NCBI RefSeq assembly: GCF_020921035.1
Contig: NC_063159.1
Span: forward strand, 8,286,501 to 8,350,500
Length of the DNA stretch: 64,000 nt
Direction: 5' to 3'
Source: Rhodamnia argentea
Lineage: Eukaryota > Streptophyta > Magnoliopsida > Myrtales > Myrtaceae
Shown here: positions 1 to 11,744 of the stretch, piece by piece
Position numbering within the stretch: position 1 is the first letter of the stretch
Layout of the letters: every line of letters begins with the position of its first letter
The notes under the pieces: generated by a model
Database searches by the model: none
What the model saw: the letters and a program-made list of their open reading frames with translations, nothing else
What the model was told of the DNA's origin: nothing
Translations under genes and position numbers: made by a program

Positions 1-1674
1 TCGGCGTGCCCTTCCACCCGATGATCAGGCATTTTCCGTTCGTGTCGAGCGTGCAAGAACTTCCACATGGAAATTTCTGTGCCATCAAATCTGCTTGATA
101 CAGCGACGCCGTGCCCAAATCTACCTCGACCAATCCAAACCGACTGAAGAATGCCCTCCAGACATCCACTTTTACGTTCCGCCTATTCCTTTCCTCTCCT
201 TCAGCCGCCAGTCTGGTCCTAATTCCTTGGCCAAAGTATACAGATTCGAGAACTGTTCTGTTCTCATGATCTCGTTCCATACACTCTTCAAGACAGTCAA
301 AGTAGGCACTGTAGTAGAAAAGCGCTTCAGCGAACCGATTTATGAAAGCTGGTGAGTTGTGGTTCGTCTCGACTTCGATAACCACCATCACACACGGCTT
401 TAGCTTTTTAATCGCCTTCATGGTGGACTCAAGCCTTTCAGGCCGAGAAATCATCGTTTTAAGGAGGAGCGCAGCATAAACGACAATGAATTCTTCCTCA
501 TCCAGATCGAAAAGTTCTTCCTTGAGTTCTAGCATGTCCTGCACCATGATCATTTTGAAAGAAAACGGCACATCGAACAGTCGAGCGAAAGTCTCCAGCC
601 TTTTACCTGTGTCCTTGATCGCTTGCTGCGAACAAGTACCTATTGCCGTTATCTTCAACAGCTCTAGGGAGCATTCTTGTCGAGCCATGAGGGCTTGAAT
701 TAGGATCATCCACTGGATGCCGCTCCGTATTCCGAAGTCAACCACATGAACTTTCTTAGCCTCCATCACGTTCTCCACGATGGTCTGTATCGAGGAGAAA
801 TGCTGGATCTGAGAAAAAGGGACTAGTTGGTGATACGCGATGATTGGAAGGCTCGGCCTCATGATGTCTTCCTCTACATCGACAGTCATCCTCTTTCCCA
901 GGCCCTTTATGCTGATTCTCCCTGTTTCCCGATCGATCTTCTCTCTAAGGACTTTGGAAAAATAGTACACAATCCGTTCCTCCGGATTTCCTGTGCTGCA
1001 GCACACTCATCACACTGGTCGACCAAGTCGATCGCCGCATCAAACTGCTGACATCCCACTTTCTCAGCAGCATCTAGGAGAATCTCGGCAAGCTGCACGT
1101 TCCTTATGTCGTCTTCCAATAAGCAAGAGAAGGAGTTGTAATAAGGATGGCTTGGCAGCACAAGATCATCGCCTGCCCCAGAAGACGACTGGACATATTT
1201 GGCGCTAGCAATCCTCATGGTTTCAGAAGTTGACAGCTCCACCTTTCTGCGCTCAGTGTGTGGCTTGAGTATCCCATTCCCGGTCAGTCGCTTAAATCTG
1301 CTTCCATAGGTCCTCAGAAGTTCGAACAAAGTTACAGAAAACATGAACGGCTTGTCCTTCCTGGCCTCATTGATATCTTGCAACCCGGTTGAGATTCTAG
1401 TGAACTTAGCCATTCTGTCTAGACAAGTTTGGATCGGCAGAGAGGCAACATCGCATCGCAGATTATCGAGGAGCCCATAATCTGTAAATGATTGTTGCTG
1501 CTCCTGCTGCTGATTCTCCGAAAGAAAAGCTTGCTTCCTTGTCAAGTCACTGTGATGAAATCCGTAATCGGAAAAAGAGCAGATGTCCCTGGACTCTCCC
1601 CAATATTCCGCTTCCGAAAACGGGACTTGCAATCCTTCTCCTGCAATGATGCTTTCACAGCTGTAATTTGACAT
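1..1674 (-). pseudogene. GRAS-family transcription factor, copy 1, frameshifted and cut by window edge
   Basis: This is a close tandem relative of the intact GRAS gene at 6553-8310. The start at 1674 (MSNYSCESI) aligns with the second N-terminal block of the intact copy, so this copy has a shorter N terminus. The N-terminal region and the first leucine-rich region (LAEILLDAAEKVGCQQFDAA) read normally. Near position 1005 one A present in the intact copy is missing (its CACAACTCATC reads CACACTCATC here), which shifts the frame, and translation from 1674 stops at 907 after 255 codons. The remaining GRAS core (VHIID, PFYRE, SAW regions) is still recognisable in the shifted frame down to position 1; I saw no further length change against copy 2. 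The last roughly 11 codons lie outside the window. Either a recent pseudogene or an assembly error at one base; the rest of the sequence is well preserved. Confidence 0.85.
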
Positions 1675-2760
1675 TGTCGAGACAATTGCACCATCAAATT
1701 TTGTAGGATCATAATCAACTATTTAAGAACTAAGCTGATAGGTACAGCAACACTACATGATCATTCGGTTTATTGAGCCCGATAGACAAGTGGGATGAGA
1801 TACTTTAACACCCACTTCATGTGCAAACCGGATTGAGGACGACACGTGGAATGGACGAATTAGAGCCTCTTACTTGAAATAAATGGATTAAAACCTAGTT
1901 TTGATTCCATGTTGGCATGTCCAATGTATAATCTTAACCTGATAAGGCTCATTGAAACCCCATAGTAATGTGTGATACCTTAGCGTGCCCGATGACAATT
2001 ATCTACTTTGTAAGTCTTAAAATTATGGTTTTTGCTCCTAAAACACATTTTCCTCAAAAAATTTGGGGCGAGAAATAATTTGACGAGCAGTTTTCATTTG
2101 GTAAAATAAATTAGGGGTGAGTGGTTCCCCCTAAAACCTACCCCGCATACCCTAAAATCTAAAACTTGACCGGTGCCCACCGGCCCGATTGTTCGATTCT
2201 CGATTCTACCCTAGAACCATGCTCACCCCTAAAATAAATGAGTTTAACCGAGTAAAAGTCATGGAGCCGGAATCTACATTCTTGGGTAAATTTTAATCAG
2301 CTCCGAGAGCAACCCAGACAGGCTTTGCCTGGCTCTGTTGGAAGTTCATCATATGGGTACGTATAAACAAACACACTTTGAACTCTACATCAGAAAGGCA
2401 AAACATGAAGATAAAACCAGGCAAAAGATAGGACATAATTATAGCTAGTTGAGTTTTATAATTGGTTTTAGAAGCCCCGCTTCTTCATCAATGTGTTGCC
2501 ACAACAGACATTATAAGGGAAGGCTTCATGTCTTTCCTCTCAACCGACGTTCAACAACAAATTATGGAAAAAAAAAAAAAAAACACGACCCGAAAGCTTA
2601 AAGTTCGAACATCATCGATGCATGAGCGAGTGGATGGATGGATACAAAAGGGTATTTGAGGTCATGCCGTGCACAAAACGGTGTCTGTAGAGACGAAACG
2701 AATGAAGAAGCACGAATGCTAACGTACCGGCCGTCGCTCAAAGGAGTCGTAGCTGATGTA
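1675..2760. other. Intergenic, upstream of GRAS copy 1; holds block shared with GRAS copy 2 upstream region
   Basis: No gene is seen. Sequence around 2080-2110 and 2262-2390 matches 8578-8740 upstream of GRAS copy 2, including the pentamer palindrome CAGGC-TTT-GCCTG at 2319-2331 and 8666-8678. The duplication that produced the two GRAS genes therefore included upstream DNA. The copy 1 block is interrupted by the MITE at 2112-2231, which copy 2 lacks. Confidence 0.6.
2112..2231. mobile_element. hAT-type MITE, 120 bp
   Basis: Terminal inverted repeats TAGGGGTGAGTGGTTC and GAACCATGCTCACCCCTA face each other. The element is flanked by a perfect 8-bp target-site duplication AAATAAAT at 2104-2111 and 2232-2239. 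An 8-bp duplication with TAGGGGTG-type ends is the hAT superfamily signature. The homologous site upstream of the other GRAS copy (about 8600) has no insertion. Confidence 0.88.
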
Positions 2761-3110
2761 CCCAAGTAGGATGCTGAGGATCAGAGGGTGCCTGGTGGCC
2801 GCAGTGTTACATCGGGCGGTACTTCCTCAGCAACATCGCCGCCGCCGTCCCTTCGCCCTCTGCTGGTCGCTCTGGTCTCGCCTCCAGGACTGTTTCTTGA
2901 GCTCAAGTTGGTCCTTGGTTCAGATCATGCAAGTCTCTCGCGAAGAACACATGAGAGAACTCCTCATGTTAGGGCAAATATATGCACCAGGAGTGGCTTC
3001 TAAACTTTTTTTTTTTTAAATGATTTTTTGTCTCGCTCCTATGGCATGTGAGCCCTCTCGATCGCCGCCGCTAAGCGGTGCAATTCCTAACTTATGTTTT
3101 GACCAGAACG
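2761..3110. other. Intergenic stretch of higher GC, unidentified
   Basis: About 300 bp of roughly balanced composition inside AT-rich DNA. On the minus strand one stretch reads as a short hydrophobic peptide (HPLILSILLGYISYDSFE), so it may be a decayed exon, but no family is recognisable and no long frame is open. Confidence 0.2.
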
Positions 3111-3114
3111 AATA

Positions 3115-3430
3115 AACAGTGAAGGTCAAGTAGACGACCAAAGTTGTCAATGTGAAAGCGACTGTATTATATTTAAAGCATAGTTTATATTCTACACCTT
3201 CGTCGGACTTTAAGATCCGAATCCTACGTGGTCGGCATCAGCTCCAAAACAATAGAGATGAAAACGCTGGCGACAAAAATTTGAGGTAATTTCTAAGACT
3301 CAGATTTGGCTCCTGTTTTCCGGCCAAAAAAAAAAAAGAAAAAAGAAAAAGGATTTGGCTCCTGTTATATCTTTTTTTCTTTAATTTAGAATTTCTCAAC
3401 TATCAAGAGTCAAGAATTAATGTACGGTAT
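3115..3430. repeat. Direct repeat, copy 1 (partner 4565-4815)
   Basis: About 250-300 bp beginning at CAGTGAAG and running through the shared phrases CATAGTTTATATTCTACACC, GATCCGAATCCTACGTGGTC and CTAAGACTCAGATTTGGCTC is repeated in the same orientation at 4565-4815. A short second block (3745-3785 and 4455-4505, both ending CTTGTACAGAATAAAAGTC) lies between them. The arrangement is a local tandem duplication of noncoding DNA enclosing a GC-rich insertion. Confidence 0.7.
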
Positions 3431-3894
3431 ACAAAAGTCAATAGTTAAGACTCCAAATGAATATTTTGATTATGGATATTGACACTCTCGTGGTAATGGA
3501 CAGGATTAATCGCCGATGTTGATTGTCCCTTTTCACTTGCTTACCGATGAAAATAATTAAGAACATAAATTATACAATAAAGAAAGAGACAGTCGAGAAA
3601 TTCATGTCGATCAAAACCAACATTTGGATTAATATTATAGACCCCGTCAGGGCAAATGGGGGTTTTTTTTTTTTTTACACAAGTAGTCATATCAATGTGT
3701 TTCTTAAATTAGTCTACATGCTAAAAGTAAAAATTGTACATTTCGTTCTCAGAAACCTACTTGTACAGAATAAAAGTCTTCCCTCCACATTTCTTCTCAT
3801 TTTAATTATATATTTTTTAAAATCTATTTAAAAAAATTCAAATATTTTAAATAATTTTTATTTCAATAATTTTGTTTTATTTTCTTTCTTTTGG

Positions 3895-4190
3895 TTGGTC
3901 ATCGGCTACGGTGATAGCTAGAGATCGGCCATAGGAGAGGCTCCAACTTGCCCATGGTTGGCGAGCTAGGCTGCCAAGGGCAAGCTTGGCTCAGTGACCT
4001 CGAGTGCAGCTTCTCCCGGCCGGATCTAGTGAGGCGAAGCTCGACCTTGCCTCGCCTCCCTTGGCTAGATCCGGTGAGGCAAGGCTCGGCCTCATCGACC
4101 TCGAGCTTAGTCTTGCTCGAGGCCGGAGAGCTTCGCCTTCGGCAATTGGCGGAGGACGAAACAAAAGAAAAAATAGAAATAGAAAAAATT
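3895..4190. repeat. GC-rich dispersed repeat inside AT-rich DNA
   Basis: A GC-rich block made of reshuffled GGCGAGGCTCGACCTCGCC-like phrases sits between long A/T runs. The same type of block forms the core of the bounded MULE at 52002-52889 and appears near 44140-44240. I could not find clear terminal repeats here, so it is probably a degraded non-autonomous element of that group. Confidence 0.45.
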
Positions 4191-4564
4191 GAAAAAGAGT
4201 TAAAAAAAGAAAATATTTAAAAATTTGAAAATCTAAAAATTTTAAGAATCAAAGAAATATTTAAAAGAAATAAAAACTCTTAAAATTTTTGGAATTTTCC
4301 TTTCCAAATGGCGAACAATATTTTCTAGTTCGTTTTCAGATTTCAGCCAAATACCAAAAAATATCGTTATTTTCCTAAAATACAGCTTCCTAAAAGTCAT
4401 TTTTTTTATGGATGCCACATTTTTCGTGAAATTAATGGAGTCGAAAAGTAAAAATCATACACATTGTTCTCAAAAACATGCTTGTACAGAATAAAAGTCC
4501 TTAGTACTTTGGTGTGTAGGAAAACAAGGAACATGACGACCAATTCGGGAGTCGCGCGTTTTCG

Positions 4565-4815
4565 AAGCAGTGAAGTAGATCAAGTAGACGACTAAAGTTG
4601 TAAATGTGAAAGTGACTGTATTATTCTTAAAGCATAGTTCATATTCTACACCTTTGTCGGACTTCAGATCCGAATCCTACGTGGTCGGCAAGAGCACAAA
4701 AAAAAAGAAGAAGATGAAAACGATGGCGAAAAAAATTTGGGGGTAATTTCTAAGACTCAGATTTGGCTCCTGTTTTATCTTTTTTCCTTTATTTTGGAAT
4801 TTCTCAACGATCAAG
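4565..4815. repeat. Direct repeat, copy 2 (partner 3115-3430)
   Basis: Second copy of the block described at 3115-3430, offset by about 1.45 kb, with point differences and small indels throughout. It is not coding. Confidence 0.7.
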
Positions 4816-4829
4816 ACTCAGACTCAGCT

Positions 4830-6540
4830 TTAACTCAGACACCTTATACCTTGTCCATTTTCTGTCAGACATGTCCTACACACAGACACACTTGCACATT
4901 AAATTCCCAACTAAAACAGTGACGTCAAACCCGTGCTTCTGCAATCAAGTCGATATCAATGATCCAAGAATTCCAACAGAAAGATTGCTCCACCCAGTTG
5001 TTGAATGTCGGGATCTTCATGCCTTTCTGAAATCCTTTCGGTGTTTCAACAGACCGAATAGACCGTTAACTTGGTCGTTATTGCTAAGAAAACATGGGAG
5101 GCCTGCACAGTCGACAGGCAATGGAATTCTAGATATAACATGTTCTCATGTCCCGAGCCAATGTCCTGAAAATCGGCAATATCATCGAAGAAGTTAGAAT
5201 AGATTCGCAAATTATCCTGATATCTTCCTTGAGACCCCATAGCTACACTGCGTTTTCTACTGCGAGAATGATGTCTGCAATCGGTTTAATCTGTCAAAGA
5301 GATGTGCTTGAAGAAATCATCTAGGTCCATTAACTTTTAGAATCTCACATATTCCATTCGTTGGGCTTGGATGGGAATTGGTGACACCATATGAGATGTC
5401 CGTTTCAGATCAAAGCGTGACTTATATTCCAGTCTCAGCGTGCTTGCAAGAACTGCCATCCAATTGGGCGATGGCGAATTTCTTAATGGAAACTTTAAGA
5501 TGTTTCGCTTCATTTCTGATGGCCGTCGCGTCATGTGCAAACCTCAGAATTCAAATTCCCTCGCCCACACGTAGTACCTAGAGGTGTTTCTGTTCTTTGA
5601 AGAAGTGAATTTCTCCATGGTCATCATGCTGACTAACCATTGTTTCCTTGTTTCATGCCATGACCCTTTTCCTCATCTTGTTGGATGGTGATAACTAGTT
5701 GGATTACCAATTAGTTAGTGCAATAACATCAGCATCATTGACGATATTTAGTAGTGCTTTCGGCCATCATTTGCACCACAAACACGCGCGAACCGCCATG
5801 TCCCCAGAGAGCGCACATACCAGGGGAGTCAATGCGAGCAAACAGAATTCGGTCGGACGTTGAATCGCAAGAGCAAGTGTCAAAAAGAGTAAGTGGAACA
5901 CTAGCAGGCTCTGCTATGATTATACAGATACTCCTAAAGGAAATAATTGCATTCTTGATCTGATCAATTACATTCTTCTTTTGGTAAGAAACTAACTTGA
6001 TTTGTGACAGTAACCAAGCCATTCAGAAATTGACCCACACTAAAACTAAAAGCATGATCAATGCAACATCCAAAATGCAAATACACAGCTACATCTGCAG
6101 CGCATGTAGGAATATCGCGAAAATCACACAAGAAAGATCCTTGCGTAGCACACAAGTCATACAGCAGTAGATAACACACATCATAAACATATACTATCAG
6201 TAAAAGATCTTAAATTTCCGGTATCACACACGAACAAGAAAGAAACACGGTATGATACTTCTCTCGGGATTGTTTGGGAAGCGACAAACCATGGAGCTTG
6301 CAATCTTGTCATGATACTGCAGACCTCAAGGAAGGAATCTCAAACCAAAGATAGGCTAACACAAGAAGCTCTCTTATCGCATTCCAGTAGAGTAAAAACA
6401 GCCTAGCGAACATTCTGATCATTCAAAACGAGACAAGTTCACTGGACGCATGGACGAATATAAGCAAAGATTTTAACAAGAGTTTGCCACAAGATTAAGC
6501 TACAGCAAACAAGTACAGAGCAAGTGTGCGATCGCACTCC
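4830..6540. other. Intergenic region between repeats and GRAS copy 2; possible decayed exons, unidentified
   Basis: Several short minus-strand frames exist (for example 5046-5240, 5337-5540 and 5735-6022) but none shows a recognisable domain or convincing splice structure. A RIN4/NOI-like phrase (KGMKIPTFNNW) can be read on the minus strand near 5010, too short to support a call. The last 400 bp or so before 6553 is probably the 3' flank of the GRAS gene. Confidence 0.3.
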
Positions 6541-6552
6541 TGTAAACACTTG

Positions 6553-8310
6553 TTACTCGAATCGCCAAGCGGAAATAGAATGAATAGGCGTGCCTTTCCA
6601 CCCAATAATAAGGCATTTTCCATTCATGTCAAGCGTGCAAGAACTTCCACAAGGAAATTGCTTTACCATCAAATCTGCTTGATATAGCGACGCCATGCCC
6701 AAATCTACCTCGACCATTCCAAACCGACTGAAGAATGCCCTCCAGACATCGATTTTTACGTGCCGAATATTCCTTTCCTCTCCTTCGGCAGCCAGCATGG
6801 TCCTAATTCCATGTCCAAAGTACACAGATTCGAGAATTTTTCTGTTCTCTTCATCTCGTTCCAGACACTCTTTCAGACAATCAAAGTATGCGCTATAGTA
6901 GAAAAGCACTTCAGGGAACCGATTTGTGAAAGCCGGTGAGTTGTGGTTTGACTCGACTTCGATAACCACCATCACACATGGGTTTAGCTTTTTCATCACT
7001 TTCATGGCGGACTCGAGCCTCTCAGGCCGAGAAATCATCGTTTTAAGGAGGAACCGAGCATAGACAACAATGGATTCTTCCTCGTCCAGATCGAAAAGAT
7101 CTTCCTTGAGTTCTAAGATGTCCTGCAACATGATTATTTTGAAAGAAAACGGCACGTTGAACAGTTGTGCAAAAGTCTCCAGTCTTTTACCTGTGTCCTC
7201 GATCACTTGCTGCAAACAAGTACCTATCGCCGTTATCTTCAACAGCTCTAGGGAGCATTCGCGTCGAGCCACAAGGGCTTGCATTAGGACCATCCACTGG
7301 ACGCCGCTCCATATCCCGAAGTCAACCACATGAACTTTCTTAGCCTCTGCCACGTTCTCCACGATGGTTTGTATTGCGGAGAACTGTAGGATCTGAGAGA
7401 ATGGGACTAGTTGGTGATTCACGATGCGCGGAGTGCTCGGCCGCATCATATCTTCATCTAGATCGAAGTTCATCCTATTTCCCAGGCCCTTTATGCTGAC
7501 TCTCCCGGTTTCCCGATCGATCTTCTCTCTAAGGGCTTCAGAAAAATAGTATACGACCCGTTCCACCGGATTTCCTGTGCTGCAACACAACTCATCACAC
7601 CGGTCAAGCAATTGACGCGCTGCATCAAACTGCTGACATCCGACTTTCTCAGCAGCAGCTAGAAGGATCTCGGCAAGTTGCACGTTCCTTATTTCATCTT
7701 CCGAGAAGCAAGAGAAGTAATAATCATAAGGATGGCCTAGTAGCTCAAGATCATCGGCTGCCCCGGAAGATGACTGGATAAATCTGGCGCTGGCAATCCT
7801 CATGGTTTCAGAAGTCGACAGCTCTGCCTTTTTGCTCTCGGTGTGCGGATTGAGCACCCCATCCCCACTCAGTCGTTTAAACACGCTCCGATAGTTCCTC
7901 AGAAGCTCGAGTGGCGGTGAAGAAATGTCCTTCTTTGCCTCAATGATATCTTGCAGCTCCGTAGAGATTCTGCTGAACTTAGCGATCTCGTCTAGACAAG
8001 TCTGGATAGGAGGAGAGGCAATATCGTTTCGCAGATTATCGAGGAGCCCATATTCCGAAAACGATTGCTGTAGCTGCTCTTGCTGCTGATCCTCAGAAAA
8101 AGGGGCTTGCTTCTTCATCATGTCACTGCCATGAAATCCGTAACCCGAAAATAAGCTGATGTCCCTGGACTCTCCCCAATCTTCCGCTTCTGAAACTGGG
8201 ATTTGAGCTCTTTCTTCTTCGATGCTTCCGCAGCTTCTGTTCGTCGAACTCAGCTTGTCCTCAACTCCGCAAAAGCTGTTTTCTACAGAATCAAACGCGG
8301 AAGTTGCCAT
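6553..8310 (-). CDS. GRAS-family transcriptional regulator (585 aa), intact
   Basis: Intronless 585-codon frame, as usual for GRAS genes. The variable, acidic and Gln-rich N-terminal half (residues 1-205, with a Q/E run at 75-82) is followed by a full GRAS domain: leucine-rich region I from LAEILLAAAEKVGCQQ (212-227), the VHIID motif as VHVVDFGIWSGVQW (326-339), leucine-rich region II (about 355-405), the PFYRE region (about 410-505), and the SAW region ending WKGTPIHSISAW (571-582). There is no DELLA or TVHYNP motif, so gibberellin-regulated DELLA function is not supported despite overall similarity to DELLA/RGL-like proteins. GRAS proteins act in the nucleus as transcriptional co-regulators. 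The first Met (8310) was chosen because it gives the longest frame; the paralogue at 1-1674 starts about 20 residues later. The subfamily cannot be assigned by eye. Confidence 0.93.
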   Translation of the reverse strand: MATSAFDSVENSFCGVEDKLSSTNRSCGSIEEERAQIPVSEAEDWGESRDISLFSGYGFHGSDMMKKQAPFSEDQQQEQLQQSFSEYGLLDNLRNDIASPPIQTCLDEIAKFSRISTELQDIIEAKKDISSPPLELLRNYRSVFKRLSGDGVLNPHTESKKAELSTSETMRIASARFIQSSSGAADDLELLGHPYDYYFSCFSEDEIRNVQLAEILLAAAEKVGCQQFDAARQLLDRCDELCCSTGNPVERVVYYFSEALREKIDRETGRVSIKGLGNRMNFDLDEDMMRPSTPRIVNHQLVPFSQILQFSAIQTIVENVAEAKKVHVVDFGIWSGVQWMVLMQALVARRECSLELLKITAIGTCLQQVIEDTGKRLETFAQLFNVPFSFKIIMLQDILELKEDLFDLDEEESIVVYARFLLKTMISRPERLESAMKVMKKLNPCVMVVIEVESNHNSPAFTNRFPEVLFYYSAYFDCLKECLERDEENRKILESVYFGHGIRTMLAAEGEERNIRHVKIDVWRAFFSRFGMVEVDLGMASLYQADLMVKQFPCGSSCTLDMNGKCLIIGWKGTPIHSISAWRFE

Positions 8311-9029
8311 CTAAAACTGCAAACGTTGCTCTCAGTTTGTTATCCAGATTTTTACCCCCGTGATAGGATGCTGAATGACTACACTATACAAGTGGTGGTA
8401 CGTAGTTCCACATAACAAGAAGCGCAAGAGCAGCTTATTTCAGGAAAAATTCCTTGGAAGATACTCAGTTAGGAGGAATTGTAGTTGTGACTTCAATTGT
8501 AGACGATATATATTAAAGATATGGTTTTTACACCATGAAAATTTGTGGAACCACAGTCAATTATTCTAGGAGTTTTGGTTTGACGAGTAGTTTTCATACG
8601 ATCGAATAATGAGCCGGAATTTACGTTCTTCGTAAAATCCTAGTCAGCTCTGAAAACAATCCAGACAGGCTTTGCCTGGCGCTGTCTGAACTTCATTGTC
8701 TGGTTACGTATGTACAAACCCACTTTGAATTTTAAATTAGAAAGACAAAACTCACAAAAACTTAGGAAAAATCGAAAGTTCGATTCAGTTCCTTGTCCAG
8801 GTTAGGATATTTGCGACCTGGAAACGCGAGAATAAACTGTTTTCACAGATATTCTGTTAGGACGACCATTTGTGTCTTGCGAACATTAAACTAATCCTCG
8901 AGCATCAGCCGAACCCCATGAATCGCAAAATCAGGAAGAGATAAAACATCTTGGAGGACTGAAATGCTCACCCGAACTGCGGTACCTTAACAACTGTCCT
9001 GCAAGCTTTTACTGCCGGAAACCGGATAA
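8311..9029. other. Upstream region of GRAS copy 2
   Basis: Probable promoter and 5' flank. The block 8578-8740 is homologous to the region upstream of GRAS copy 1, including the palindrome at 8666-8678. No further gene is recognised. Confidence 0.4.
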
Positions 9030-10017
9030 ATGCTCCTTAAACAATTCCCTAAGGAATTTTCCCGAGAACAAGCCATGCCGAACTCAAGCCACAACGATGA
9101 TCTTCACGCCTCAAATTTAACTTTAAGTCACCACCTCTCGAGTCACAACTGGTCAAGATTGATTGAAGTCTTGACGACGAACAAGTACCGAGCTTAACTA
9201 GGAAGTGTTGAATATCTAAATTCGATCCTATCAACGATGCAAGAAAGTAATGGAAATTCGCACAACACAAGAATTTACGTGGTTCGGCAGCGGAGATGTT
9301 CCGCCTACCTACGTCCACGGGGAGATGAGATCTGTTTCACTAATAACGTAGAAAAGTGTACGGCCGCTCTTTCTCACATCCTCTCTACATAATAGAGACC
9401 TGTTTCGCTCTAAACATATATAGCGAAACCCTACATGGCACAAATTACAAAATTGCCCACATAGCCTAAAATATTTAATTTTTCCATAGAAAACCTTCTA
9501 TAACCGAACATAAAACGCCCTCAGCGGGCGGGCGCCGCCTTGCCCCCGGCCCCGCCGGGCGGCCCCGGACCCCCGCCCGCTCACCGGGGAGCGGGACCCC
9601 CATGCTGTCTAGTCGTAGGGGGCCTTTCGGAACCGCCTCATAATCTCTTCAATAACGGAATACAAGACATCAACCCCAACAGGAAGCGAGTCTAAATCCA
9701 GGCAGCTAAGCGAGAAAACCATTTCCAACTTGGATAAAAACTATACAAAACATGACAAACATGGGACAACTGATGCACCCTTTCTCTCTTTCAAGCCTAA
9801 AAGGATAAAGGGACTTGAGAAGACAGCAAGAGGAGAAGGACAGACGGCTCCTGGAGCGCTTAATATTGTCCGAAGTGTTGGACAGAGCAAGCGGAAATCA
9901 TTGGATATTGAACTTTCGTCTTGTTCTCTCCGTCGCTTCCTCGGACATCACCCCGACAGGACACCCGAAACCAGGGTGGATTCGATGTCGGTAGAGACAA
10001 CTGTGACGTCGGTTTAG
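9030..10017 (+). pseudogene. Possible decayed host exon, interrupted by a solo LTR
   Basis: An open plus-strand frame starts at ATG 9030 and runs about 55 codons to a stop just left of the LTR at 9206. On the right side the same frame is open from the target-site copy to a TAG stop at 10015-10017 (the right part includes SFKPKRIKGLEKTARGEGQ). The peptide is rich in Ser, Lys and Arg, like a disordered protein region, and I do not recognise a family. A host exon disrupted by the retroelement is one reading; a chance open frame is the other. Confidence 0.3.
9206..9681 (-). mobile_element. Solo LTR, Ty1/copia-type, complete (fossil)
   Basis: A 476-bp LTR beginning TGTTG and ending CAACA, flanked by a perfect 5-bp target-site duplication GGAAG (9201-9205 and 9682-9686). 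Read on the minus strand it shows a TATATATG-type promoter region followed by the CGTGGACGTAGG and GAACCACGTAAATTC phrases typical of the R-U5 part of plant copia LTRs. A GC-rich tract lies in the upstream part. No internal region is present, so it is a solo LTR left by recombination. Sharp ends and a perfect duplication suggest a fairly young insertion. Confidence 0.88.
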
Positions 10018-10214
10018 CCCGGGACTGAAGGCGTGGATCAATAGTTGGATAGTCTCAAATGGGGTAGGGTCACTTTCCATGGCCGTCTCTGTCTCGAGGC
10101 AAAGGCAAGATCTGGCAAAAATGCTTGTTTTTGTTCTGGAGATGCTACGGTAGAAACTCGTTAAGAAAAACTTTCACGTACATGCTCTTCCCCACTCTGC
10201 TGTGGCTGGGAATT

Positions 10215-10575
10215 CTGCCTGAAAAATTGGAACAATTGTCTCAACATTTTTTAACATGATGTACTTTTGTCAATTGAGTCACGAACCTTTTTAATTTTGT
10301 CAATTGAGTTCTAACCCTTTTCACATTTTGCCAATTGAGTCTATCCGGCCAATTTGGCGGGAATCCTTTACGCGGCACGGCCGGTCTTGACGTGGACAAT
10401 TTTCATTTATTTTTTTCTTTTATTTTTCTTTTGATTTCTCAACAACCGGCGATGGGGATGGATTTTTTAATTGACAAGATATGAAAATGTTTTGGACTCA
10501 ACTGGCAAAACTAAAAGGTTTAGTATTGAATTGACAAAAGTTCAATAGGTTTATGACTTTTTGGACAATTTTCCC
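10215..10575. mobile_element. Non-autonomous TIR element, MULE-like, about 360 bp
   Basis: Long imperfect inverted repeats: the left arm carries TTTTGTCAATTGAGTC phrases and the right arm, read in reverse, carries GGAAAATTGTCCAAAAAGTC and TTTTGTCAATTCAATAC. The ends resemble those of the bounded MULE at 52002-52889 (GGAAAATTATCAAAA). The target-site duplication could not be identified, so ends are approximate. Confidence 0.55.
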
Positions 10576-11740
10576 CCTAAAAATAAGTCATTGGACATCA
10601 TCATCGTTACAAATTACGAGATTATTGATAGGCACCGAGTCATTATACGATACAGTGAGTCTATCATATGTGTTCAACTACACCTAGACTTACACAAACG
10701 GCGGATCGCATGCGGGTCGATCCAATTGGATTTGACGATTCAAACGAAGTTCTCTCTCATAAACTACTAATAAATATGCTAGAGATCAAAACTACCTAAG
10801 CTGGGCTTTCTAGCTCATTTAGCCACTCTCTTGGACAACAAAAGGAGTGGCCCAATGACTTGGTTAAGAAGGCCCATTTCAAGTATAGCCCATCAAAAGC
10901 TAAGCCCATTGGAAAAATTGCATAAACCATAGGATTTACTTGGTTTTTTTTTTTTTGAAATTTCAAATACTTTTATGTTTCGTGCTCTCCATTTTGAAAA
11001 ATGTTCCGTACTGTATTCTAAAAATCTACAAGAAGAGCCGTGCCCTTTATGCTGTCCATAGATTACATAGTATCTTAGATTTTAGGAGCTAGAGTTTACT
11101 TTATCTTCTGAAAATATCACCAAATATGCCTGCTATGATAACAATTCTCCAAACTTTTTGGTGCCACCAAAGTCCCGTGCCATATGACAAATATATCATC
11201 TGCTTGAAAACCCGACTTTTGCTTGGTGTGACAACAAAAGCCCGAGCTTTTTTTCGGGGTGCCCGGTTTCACTGGAAAATTGAAAGGTCACAAACCGCCC
11301 TCTAGAGTTGCAAATGTGAAAGGGAGCCAAAGCGGGACCCTTGGCTATAAAAAATGACTGCTCAATCAAGATTTGAGTCACCTTAGAGTCAGTCAAGCCA
11401 CATAATCAACAATGGCACTATATGAACTGTGGAATCCCATCCCCAAAGGACATTAGAGTAGCTTCAACTGGCATAATGATTCTGCTATAAACTCGATGTA
11501 ATCTTAACACGGGTTACCTAGGACCCATGGAGCTTTAGTACTTAGATAGCCCAAACTTATAAGATCGTAAAAAAAATTACGGAGTATTATATCACAATAG
11601 GCATAATTTGGAGGATTTAGGATGCACATGATAACCATTATGTTTATCCGTTATTCTATTTTTCTATTTTCGAGAACAAGTCTGGAACAGCAATCCATTT
11701 GGTGACGCAATTTTATTTTTATATTTTCGAGATAAATTTT
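10576..11740. other. Intergenic AT-rich region, no gene seen
   Basis: Short frames only, with no domain or splice structure. It contains no recognisable RNA gene. Confidence 0.5.
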
Positions 11741-11744
11741 TAGT

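Noticed and set aside
3523-3831. 102-codon plus-strand frame
   Set aside because: AT-rich low-complexity translation without domain or conservation in the nearby duplicate block.
5046-5540. Two minus-strand frames suspected to be exons
   Set aside because: No recognisable family, no consistent splice sites between them; kept only as unidentified intergenic sequence.
9520-9620. GC-rich tract reminiscent of ribosomal DNA
   Set aside because: It lies wholly inside the bounded copia-type solo LTR.
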